Source of the DNA: Bryobacterales bacterium
GTDB taxonomy: Bacteria; Acidobacteriota; Terriglobia; Bryobacterales; Bryobacteraceae
Length of the DNA: 36,966 bases
NCBI GenBank assembly: GCA_003142185.1
Contig: PLOR01000015.1
Span: 5,844 to 42,809, forward strand
Reading direction: 5' to 3'
Of the stretch, positions 30,848 to 36,966 are shown piece after piece. How positions within the stretch are numbered: the stretch's first letter is position 1; each line of letters starts with the position of its first letter. The translations under genes were made by a program, and so were the position numbers. The notes below the pieces were generated by a model. It searched no databases. It had not been told where the DNA came from and was given only the letters and a program-made list of their open reading frames with translations.

Positions 30848-33025
30848 CTACTGAACGGCGATGGTCGCGGTGACGGGGCTCGCTGTGCCGCCCACGGCGA
30901 CCACGACCGAAACGGCGCTGCCAGGCGTCACGGTTGTGGGCACCACCGCATTGACCTGGAGCGCGCCCTCCACCAGGCCCGGCGCGTTTCCGGCATAGGA
31001 AACGGGGGCAGTCTGGCCGCCGATCTCGACCGTCACCAACTGTGGGTCGCCCGTCGAAGGGGCCGTCGCCACGAGTCCGTCTACGCCGGCGGGCGACGTG
31101 ACGCCTTGCCCGGTGGCGAAAATCATGATGGCGTCTCCGCGCGCCGCCGGATTGGTGGCGGAGTTCACCGAGTAATCCGGATTCAAAACCGCGGCTGGGC
31201 CTGCGCCGGAGGCGTTCAAAGTGAAGATGCCCGGTTGCGCCAGCAGCACGGGGACGGTGACGGCGGGCGAAGACGCGCCCAAATATTCGACCCGCACGCT
31301 GGTGCTGGTCTGTGCCGCAATCGAATAGGGCGCCACAACGTTGAGCTGGCCGGCGCTCGCATAAAGGATGGGCGCGGCAATGCCGTCGAACCATACACGA
31401 ACCCCGTCGAGCGAATTGGGCACGATGCCCGCGCTGACCTGATTGCTCACGCCTGAAGCGGGCCCTAGGTTCTGCCCAAAAATGTCGACCAGTTCTCCGG
31501 GGACGACCCCGCCACCGGCATAGGTAGCCGAGTTGACGATGCTGCCCGCCGAGATTTGCGGCTGCGCCTGGGCCAGGCGCACGAACGCCACGCCGTAACC
31601 GGGGAAGGAAACCGAGATGGTTCCTTGCGGCGTGACCGATTGCGTCGAGGGGCCCAAGGCAGGACTGGTATTGGCGTTGATGGCGGCGACGTTGGCGACC
31701 GAGAAGGAGCCCAACGCGGAGACGTCCAGCGTGACATTGGCGGCCACGCCGGGGCCGTTATTGTCGGTCGAGTTGCGGACGGCGTGGTTGGCCAGCAGGA
31801 TCGCCACTGAGCCGTCATCGTTGCGCACGGCCAGCGCTTCGAGCGCGCTCGGGTTCGAGTTCGTCACTTGCAGAATGGTCGCGCCGGGCGGCGAGGGAAA
31901 CAGGTGCGCCAGTTCGTAATCGGTCCAGTAGCTGAGGTAGGTGTCGCCGGACGTGTAGTCGACCTCGCTGAACTCGGCATCGGCGTCGAAGTCCCAGTGG
32001 TAGAGGGACTGATTACCGCCCTGCGCCAGTTGCGAAAACAGGTAGGGACGCCAGGCCGCGAAGAAAGCGTCGGTGGCTCGGTAGTCGGTGTGGTAAGTCT
32101 GTCCGGCATTACAGGCGCTCAGGCCATTGCTCAAGCCATAGTCGGCGTTGACGTTGTTCTCCGTCACCCAAACCGGCACGTTCGCCAGGGCGGGGTTGGT
32201 TTGCAACTGCCCCTGCACGTATTTCAGGTCGGCTAAAAACCCCGGGATGCTACCCATGATGGACTGATCGGTGCTTGTCTGGTTGCAGGTCGAATAATAG
32301 TGCAGCGCCACCACATCCACTTGTGCCGTCACTTGCTGCACGAAGGTCGGAACGTAGAGTTGCGACTGGCTACCGTAGTCGGACTCCTCGATGGCCACGA
32401 ACTTGATGGTGGGATCGGCCGCTTGCATGGCCGGCACCACCAGGTTGTAGAGGGTAACGTATTGGGACGCGGTGAGGCCATTGCCATTCGGCTCGTTGAA
32501 AATACCCCACCAGGTGATGTGATAGGGGCTCGGCGACTGGTAGTGTACACCGTTGACGTCGAACCCCCCGGTGTTGTAGTAGCGCACCACGTTAGCGCAG
32601 TATGCGGCGAAGGCGGCGAAGTTGGCCGGCAGCAGATGCCCGTTCGCATCATCCATGAATGCGGGCCCGGTGGCGAGTTGCAACTCGGGACTGTGATCGC
32701 CGGTGTTCAGCACGGGGAGGAGTATGTCATTGAGCGTGGTGAAGTTCCACTGGTTCGCGCCAGTCATCGGGACGCCCTGCGAGACTGGCTGCAAACGTGT
32801 ATGCTGGGGCGCGAGTTGCCAGAGCAAGGCGGCGCCGGAGGGGATGTTGGTGAAAAAGGCGTCATCCCATTCCGCGGGCTGAAACGCCGTGGACATAAAA
32901 GACTGAAGCCGGCCGTTCAGCCCGGCGCTGGAGTTGGTCTGGTTCAGCACCTGGACGCTGATAGGCGTCTGCGCCGCGAGCGAAAGCGCAACCGCCAGGC
33001 CCGCGCATACCGTTTTGATTCCCAT
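30848..33025 (-). CDS. Secreted clan-A glycosidase with Solibacter C-terminal domain
   Basis: The 725-residue protein starts at ATG 33025 with GGTGG upstream and a signal peptide (KTVCAGLAVALSLAAQ). Residues about 20-400 form a glycosidase TIM barrel: the acid/base Glu178 in WWGIFNEPN and nucleophile Glu289 in VWVTENNV, the two-glutamate pattern of clan GH-A, closest in style to GH39/GH5-like enzymes. A beta-sandwich follows (about 420-490). The last 230 residues from SAGSIVNSATYAGG through VPGELVDIFGQNLGP to GQLNVVAPYSI are the Solibacter C-terminal domain (TIGR03437). It probably cleaves a plant or microbial polysaccharide outside the cell. The exact substrate is not shown. Confidence 0.85.
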   Translation of the reverse strand: MGIKTVCAGLAVALSLAAQTPISVQVLNQTNSSAGLNGRLQSFMSTAFQPAEWDDAFFTNIPSGAALLWQLAPQHTRLQPVSQGVPMTGANQWNFTTLNDILLPVLNTGDHSPELQLATGPAFMDDANGHLLPANFAAFAAYCANVVRYYNTGGFDVNGVHYQSPSPYHITWWGIFNEPNGNGLTASQYVTLYNLVVPAMQAADPTIKFVAIEESDYGSQSQLYVPTFVQQVTAQVDVVALHYYSTCNQTSTDQSIMGSIPGFLADLKYVQGQLQTNPALANVPVWVTENNVNADYGLSNGLSACNAGQTYHTDYRATDAFFAAWRPYLFSQLAQGGNQSLYHWDFDADAEFSEVDYTSGDTYLSYWTDYELAHLFPSPPGATILQVTNSNPSALEALAVRNDDGSVAILLANHAVRNSTDNNGPGVAANVTLDVSALGSFSVANVAAINANTSPALGPSTQSVTPQGTISVSFPGYGVAFVRLAQAQPQISAGSIVNSATYAGGGVVPGELVDIFGQNLGPASGVSNQVSAGIVPNSLDGVRVWFDGIAAPILYASAGQLNVVAPYSIAAQTSTSVRVEYLGASSPAVTVPVLLAQPGIFTLNASGAGPAAVLNPDYSVNSATNPAARGDAIMIFATGQGVTSPAGVDGLVATAPSTGDPQLVTVEIGGQTAPVSYAGNAPGLVEGALQVNAVVPTTVTPGSAVSVVVAVGGTASPVTATIAVQ

Positions 33026-33070
33026 GGATTGGTCACCACCGATGATGGTAATGCAGCGCGCGGTCGGGTG

Positions 33071-33091
33071 GGGCATGCTTTTAGCTTGCCC
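33071..33091. repeat. Short imperfect hairpin repeat, second copy
   Basis: GGGCATGC and GCTTGCCC arms around TTTTA match the unit at 18227-18246. It lies in the leader of the glycosidase gene. Confidence 0.6.
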
Positions 33092-33195
33092 AGCATTTCC
33101 TTCGAGGACTGAAGAGCGCTCCATGGCTGCATCGCGCACCCTTGCCTGGCATATCCATCGCCCGCGCATATCGTGGCTGCGGTAGGATTGAACGG

Positions 33196-33366
33196 ATGGT
33201 GTCACAATTACTGGAACTACTGACGGGATTGGCTATCTACGGCACGGCGGCTGTCGCTGTCGTTCTACTCGTGCAGGCGATTGTGCGAATCAGCCGTGCG
33301 GTCGATCGAATCAGCAAGAGTCTCGACGAAATCGCAATCGCGATGCGATCCGGGCCTCGGCCATAG
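33196..33366 (+). CDS. Small single-pass membrane protein
   Basis: This 56-residue frame from ATG 33196 encodes LLTGLAIYGTAAVAVVLLVQ, one clear membrane helix, followed by an amphipathic tail (RISRAVDRISKSLDEIAIAM). TAGGAT-like sequence precedes the start. It is divergent from the glycosidase gene and upstream of pyrR. No family is recognised; a short tail helix of this kind may self-associate. Confidence 0.5.
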   Translation: MVSQLLELLTGLAIYGTAAVAVVLLVQAIVRISRAVDRISKSLDEIAIAMRSGPRP

Positions 33367-33447
33367 GCCGCCGCGCCGATCCTGCTCCTGTGGCCGGGTA
33401 CGAGCCCAACCTTGCGGGCAGCGTGATACCCTGTCCTGGGAACCGAT

Positions 33448-34011
33448 ATGTCTGTCATCCGCGAAAAGGCCCAGCTCATGAGCGCTTCGGAAATCGACCG
33501 GACGCTGGTGCGGCTGGCGCACGAAGTACTCGAGAAGACCAAGGACCTCGATTTGCTCGCGTTCATCGGCATCCGCCGCCGGGGCGTTCCGCTGGCGCAA
33601 CGGCTGGCGCGGAAGATCGAGGCGCTCGAGAATCGTAAGATTCCGTCCGGCATCCTGGACATCAAACTGTACCGCGACGACCTGACGACCGTCGATATCA
33701 AACCGGTGGTGAGCTCGACCGACATTCCTTTTTCGGTGCAGGGCAAGGACATCATTCTGGTAGACGACGTTCTGTACACCGGGCGCACGGTTCGCGCCGC
33801 GCTCGATGCGCTGTTCGATCACGGCCGTCCGTCGCGCGTGCAGCTTCTGGTGCTCATCGACCGCGGCCATCGCGAATTGCCGATTGAGGCGCGCTTCGTG
33901 GGCCGCGCCGTGCAAACCAGCGACCTCGAGATCATCGAAGTGAAATTCCAGGAGGTGGACGGCATGGAAAAAGTCCTCCTGGTGGAACGGGCAGACGCCC
34001 AGGAGGCATAA
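33448..34011 (+). CDS. pyrR: PyrR: pyrimidine operon regulator / uracil phosphoribosyltransferase
   Basis: This 187-residue protein has the PRPP-binding loop IILVDDVLYTGRT (102-114), the FIGIRRRGVPLA motif (39-50), LYRDDL, and an LIDRGHRELPI near the end, all typical of PyrR. PyrR senses UMP/UTP and controls pyr genes by mRNA binding, and many have UPRTase activity. It leads pyrB and pyrC with three-base spacings. The 81-base upstream leader shows no clear PyrR attenuator hairpin and terminator, so control may be translational or from farther upstream. Confidence 0.92.
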   Translation: MSVIREKAQLMSASEIDRTLVRLAHEVLEKTKDLDLLAFIGIRRRGVPLAQRLARKIEALENRKIPSGILDIKLYRDDLTTVDIKPVVSSTDIPFSVQGKDIILVDDVLYTGRTVRAALDALFDHGRPSRVQLLVLIDRGHRELPIEARFVGRAVQTSDLEIIEVKFQEVDGMEKVLLVERADAQEA

Positions 34012-34014
34012 CCG

Positions 34015-34923
34015 ATGCCGGCCGGGTTGCTCGGAATCGAAGAGCTCGACCGCGCCGAAATCGAAGCCATTTTGGCGCGCGCCAAGCATTTCCAGCCCAT
34101 CCAGAGCCAGTCGCTCAAGAAACTCGACACGCTGCGCGGCAAGATGATCGTCAACCTCTTTTATGAGGCCTCCACGCGCACGCGCACGAGTTTTGAGATC
34201 GCCGCCAAGCGGCTGGGCGGCGATGCGGTGTCGATCACGGCTGCCGGATCGAGCGTCTCCAAAGGCGAATCGTTGGTGGATACGCTGAATACGCTGGCCG
34301 CCATGCGGCCGGACGCCATCGTGATGCGGCACGCGGCCTCGGGCGCACCGCACTTTCTGGCGCGCCACCTGCCGACGCCGATCATCAACGCCGGCGACGG
34401 TGCACACGAGCATCCCACCCAGGCGCTGCTCGACGCGCGCACGATTCTCGACCGCCGGCCGTCGCTCGAAGGCCTCAAGGTGGCCATCATCGGCGACATC
34501 GCGCACTCGCGCGTGGCGCGCTCCAACGTGCACCTGCTGGCCAAGTTCGGCTCGCGAATCGTGCTCTGCGGCCCGGCTTCCCTGCTGCCGGCCGAGCTGG
34601 CGCAACTGGCGCCCGGCGTGACCCTGACTACCGATATCCGCGAGGCCATTCGCGATGCCGACGTGATCATGATGCTGCGCGTGCAACTGGAGCGGCAACA
34701 CGAAGCGTCGTTTCCGGCCAGCGAGTATTTCCGCTTTTATGGTCTGCAACTGGAGCACCTGGACCTGGCCCGCCCGGACGCCATCGTCATGCACCCCGGC
34801 CCGATCAACCGCGGCCGCGAGCTTTCCTCCGAGGTCGCCGATTTTCAGCGCTCGGTCATCCTCAACCAGGTGGAGAACGGCATCGCCGTGCGCATGGCGG
34901 TGCTGGAAAGGGTGATTGGATAG
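34015..34923 (+). CDS. pyrB: Aspartate carbamoyltransferase catalytic chain
   Basis: This 302-residue enzyme joins carbamoyl phosphate and aspartate to N-carbamoylaspartate, the first committed pyrimidine step. The carbamoyl phosphate loop STRTRTSFE starts at residue 53. [23 protein letters not shown] and MHPGPINRG follow in normal order. It starts three bases after pyrR and ends three bases before pyrC. No pyrI regulatory chain is adjacent; in such operons PyrB often works as a trimer or with a DHOase partner. All landmark residues are present. Confidence 0.94.
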   Translation: MPAGLLGIEELDRAEIEAILARAKHFQPIQSQSLKKLDTLRGKMIVNLFYEASTRTRTSFEIAAKRLGGDAVSITAAGSSVSKGESLVDTLNTLAAMRPDAIVMRHAASGAPHFLARHLPTPIINAGDGAHEHPTQALLDARTILDRRPSLEGLKVAIIGDIAHSRVARSNVHLLAKFGSRIVLCGPASLLPAELAQLAPGVTLTTDIREAIRDADVIMMLRVQLERQHEASFPASEYFRFYGLQLEHLDLARPDAIVMHPGPINRGRELSSEVADFQRSVILNQVENGIAVRMAVLERVIG

Positions 34924-34926
34924 CCC

Positions 34927-36204
34927 ATGTCCATCGTGATCCGTAATGGCCGCGTGATCGATCCCGCCTCGCAAACCGACCGCATCGCCGACGTGCTCAT
35001 CGCCGACGGCCGCATTGTGGGCGTGGCGGAGAATCTTGCCGCGCCTGCGGGCGAAGTCTTCGATGCCACCGGACTGGTGGTGGCCCCCGGCTTTATCGAC
35101 ATGCATGTCCATCTGCGCGAGCCGGGCTTCGAACACGCCGAAACCATCGAGAGCGGCGCGCGCGCGGCGGCGGCGGGCGGGTTCACTTCCGTTTGCGCCA
35201 TGCCCAACACCAAGCCGGTGAACGATAGCGCCACCGTCACCAGTTACATCGTGGAGCGCGCGCGGCGCCTGGCGCCGGTCAACGTGTTCCCCATCGGCGC
35301 CATCACCAAGGGGAGCGCCGGCGAAGAGCTTGCCGCCATCGGCGCCATGAAGGCGGCCGGAGCGGTCGCCATTTCCGATGATGGCCTGCCGGTGATGAGC
35401 GCTCGCGTCATGCGCCGCGCCATGGAGTTCGCCCGCTCCTACGATCTGCCGATCATCCAGCACTGCGAGGATCTGAACCTGAGCGCGGGCGGCGACATGC
35501 ACGAAGGCGCCCGTTCGGTGCGCTGGGGATTGCGCGGCATTCCCGCCGCCTCGGAAGACGTCATGGTGGCCCGCGACCTGGTGCTGGCGCAGTTGACCGG
35601 GGCGCGTTACCACGTGGCCCACATCTCGACTCACAACGCGGTGGCCATGGTGGACTACGCGCGCCGGCACGGCTTGCCGGTCACCTGCGAAGCCACGCCA
35701 CACCACTTCTCGCTCGCCGACGAAGACATGGCGGCCTACGACAGCGATTACAAGATGAAGCCGCCGCTGCGTTCGGTGGCCGATCGCGCTGCCTTAGTGG
35801 AGGGCATTGCCGCCGGCGCGGTCACCGCCATCGCCACCGACCACGCGCCGCATCCGGGCAGCGAAAAAATGCAGGAATTCGAGCGCTGCCCGTTCGGCAT
35901 CATCGGTCTCGAAACGGCGCTCGGTCTGGCGCTCGACCGGCTGGTTCATTCGGGCAGGATCACGCTGGCTCGCCTGGTGGAACTGTTCACCACCGGTCCG
36001 GAATCCATTTTGCGCCTAGGCCGCGGCACGCTCGCGCCCGGCGCGCCGGCCGACGTCACCATCTTCAGCACCGAGATGAGTTGGACGTACGACGTCAACC
36101 TGTCGTTTTCCCGCAGCCGCAACTCCCCGTTCCACGGAAAAACATTTCGCGGCGGCCCCGTGGCCACCATCGTCAACGGCGCGTTCGCCTGGCGGCGAGA
36201 GTAG
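34927..36204 (+). CDS. pyrC: Dihydroorotase, class I
   Basis: This 425-residue enzyme closes N-carbamoylaspartate to dihydroorotate. The zinc motif is H60-V-H62 in DMHVHLREPG; H179 in QHCED, H232 in VAHIST and D305 in ATDHAPH are the other metal or catalytic residues. The D151-D152-G segment lies where class I enzymes use Asp as a bridging ligand. Length fits the class I type that partners PyrB in the same operon. Start ATG 34927 is three bases after the pyrB stop. Confidence 0.94.
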   Translation: MSIVIRNGRVIDPASQTDRIADVLIADGRIVGVAENLAAPAGEVFDATGLVVAPGFIDMHVHLREPGFEHAETIESGARAAAAGGFTSVCAMPNTKPVNDSATVTSYIVERARRLAPVNVFPIGAITKGSAGEELAAIGAMKAAGAVAISDDGLPVMSARVMRRAMEFARSYDLPIIQHCEDLNLSAGGDMHEGARSVRWGLRGIPAASEDVMVARDLVLAQLTGARYHVAHISTHNAVAMVDYARRHGLPVTCEATPHHFSLADEDMAAYDSDYKMKPPLRSVADRAALVEGIAAGAVTAIATDHAPHPGSEKMQEFERCPFGIIGLETALGLALDRLVHSGRITLARLVELFTTGPESILRLGRGTLAPGAPADVTIFSTEMSWTYDVNLSFSRSRNSPFHGKTFRGGPVATIVNGAFAWRRE

Positions 36205-36228
36205 GCCCACGCCGCACACTGCATTGGC

Positions 36229-36242
36229 GAGGCATGCTTGCC
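36229..36242. repeat. Shortened copy of the GGCATGC hairpin repeat
   Basis: AGGCATGCTTGCC stands in the spacer after pyrC and shares the GGCATGC core and TTGCC arm of the units at 18227 and 33071. Confidence 0.35.
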
Positions 36243-36312
36243 ATTTGTTTTCCCGAGCCGGTGCCACTAGCGAATCTTCCGTGCGCCATGGCTGCTATGC
36301 TGATGATTGCTT

Positions 36313-36795
36313 ATGGAATTGAAGACCGTGCCGCTCGAAATACCCGACGGCGTGAATCTGATCCTCGGGCAAACTCACTTCATCAAGACCGTCGAGGACG
36401 TGTACGAAGCCATCGCCACCAGCGTGCCGCAGATGAAATTCGGCATCGCCTTCAACGAGGCGTCCGGCCCCTGCCTGACCCGCGCCGATGGCAACGATGA
36501 GGAGCTCAAGCAACTCGCCATCCGCAACGCTTCGGCCGTCGCCGCCGGCCACATTTTCGTGGCCGTGATGCGCGAAGGTTACCCCATCAACGTCTTGGGA
36601 CGCATCAAAGACGTGCCGGAAGTCTGCAATATCTACTGCGCCACCGCCAATCCGGTGGAAGTCGTAATTGCGGAAACCGAGCTGGGCCGCGGCGTGATGG
36701 GCGTCATCGATGGCTTCCGCCCTAAAGGCGTCGAGACCGCCGAGGATGCCGATCACCGGCGCGCCTTCCTGCGCATGATCGGCTACAAGCGCTAG
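36313..36795 (+). CDS. Adenosine-specific kinase family protein (DUF355)
   Basis: This 160-residue protein (MELKTVPLEIPDGVNLILGQ) carries the PF04008-type layout: THFIKTVEDVYEAIATSVPQ, KFGIAFNEASGPCLTR, AGHIFVAVMREGYPINVLGR, VCNIYCATANPVEVVIAETE and GRGVMGVIDGF. The family was named from an archaeal protein with adenosine kinase activity, but bacterial roles are little tested. ATG 36313 is chosen; a TTG six bases upstream is an alternative. A TATGCT lies 11 bases before the ATG. It is 108 bases after pyrC, so co-transcription is possible. Confidence 0.88.
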   Translation: MELKTVPLEIPDGVNLILGQTHFIKTVEDVYEAIATSVPQMKFGIAFNEASGPCLTRADGNDEELKQLAIRNASAVAAGHIFVAVMREGYPINVLGRIKDVPEVCNIYCATANPVEVVIAETELGRGVMGVIDGFRPKGVETAEDADHRRAFLRMIGYKR

Positions 36796-36830
36796 GGTGC
36801 TGAATACACCCTTTCGGAAGTTCGGTTCGT

Positions 36831-36854
36831 AGGGGCCGGGCATGCCCGGCCCCT
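36831..36854. repeat. Perfect 24-bp palindrome
   Basis: Left half AGGGGCCGGGCA is followed directly by its exact reverse complement, with CATG at the centre. It lies 35 bases after the kinase-family gene and has no T-run. It may be a dispersed repeat or a two-way transcription stop. Confidence 0.7.
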
Positions 36855-36900
36855 GGAGTTTCTACATTTCCGAACGCTTGGGGATATGATTAGCTATGTA

Positions 36901-36930
36901 TCAGCGGCACGGCTTGAGCCGTGCCGCTGA
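36901..36930. repeat. Perfect 13-bp inverted repeat with TTGA loop
   Basis: Arms TCAGCGGCACGGC (36901-36913) and GCCGTGCCGCTGA (36918-36930) pair fully. No T-run follows. It is the second strong hairpin in the last 140 bases of the window. Confidence 0.7.
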
Positions 36931-36966
36931 GTCGCACTAAGGAATTGGGCTTTAGATGGAATGAGA

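Noticed and set aside
33367-33447. PyrR-binding attenuator upstream of pyrR
   Set aside because: The leader is short and shows no antiterminator/terminator pair or T-run.
33265-35706. Minus-strand open frame of 813 codons opposite pyrR-pyrB-pyrC
   Set aside because: Its text is His/Arg/Gln-rich without domains and lies opposite three clear enzymes.
1-36966. CRISPR array
   Set aside because: No series of regularly spaced direct repeats was seen; the repeats present are single hairpins or a two-unit tandem.

Overview
The window looks like a chromosome segment of an Acidobacteriota member of the Solibacter/Bryobacter type. The evidence is a secreted protein ending in the 'Solibacter' C-terminal domain (TIGR03437 type), a secreted VWFA-related protein of the acidobacterial type (TIGR03436), high GC throughout, and short dispersed hairpin repeats in the intergenic regions. 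The organism call is inference from these families.

Positions 1-16003 hold one tightly packed minus-strand head-and-tail cluster. In transcription order (right to left) it encodes a small CxxC protein in the small-terminase position, the large terminase, portal, scaffold, P22-like major capsid protein, three connector or tail-completion proteins, tail tube, a G / G-T tail chaperone pair joined by a -1 frameshift, a very short tape measure, two paralogous M-like distal tail proteins, a large tip protein with a gpL-like four-cysteine domain, and a fibre protein with a glycosidase-like domain that runs off the left edge. No integrase, repressor, lysis gene or attachment site is visible. An intrinsic terminator sits at the head of the cluster. 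The short tape measure and host-like composition make a gene-transfer-agent-like or domesticated particle a serious alternative to an ordinary prophage.

Positions 16199-24061 hold core metabolism and transport: asnB (minus), then on plus an ACS/ExuT-type MFS transporter; a two-gene unit of a soluble PRC-MgtE_N-CBS protein and an Nramp-related transporter whose altered ligand motifs suggest Mg2+; and an Rrf2 regulator-cysK pair. Two copies of a dispersed repeat carrying a terminator hairpin lie at 16.2 and 22.4 kb.

Positions 24188-25031 are a lower-GC insert with a Fic protein and a small partner. Positions 25066-28033 are a minus-strand run: TPM-domain protein, nucleotidyltransferase-like protein, LemA and an FAH-family enzyme. 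A tRNA-Gln(CTG) follows at 28105, then three very small genes, the VWFA-related protein, a second Rrf2 regulator with an IscR-like cysteine set, and the secreted clan-A glycosidase on the minus strand.

Positions 33196-36795 carry a small membrane protein, the pyrR-pyrB-pyrC operon for regulated pyrimidine synthesis, and an adenosine-specific-kinase family protein. The right end has two strong perfect inverted repeats.
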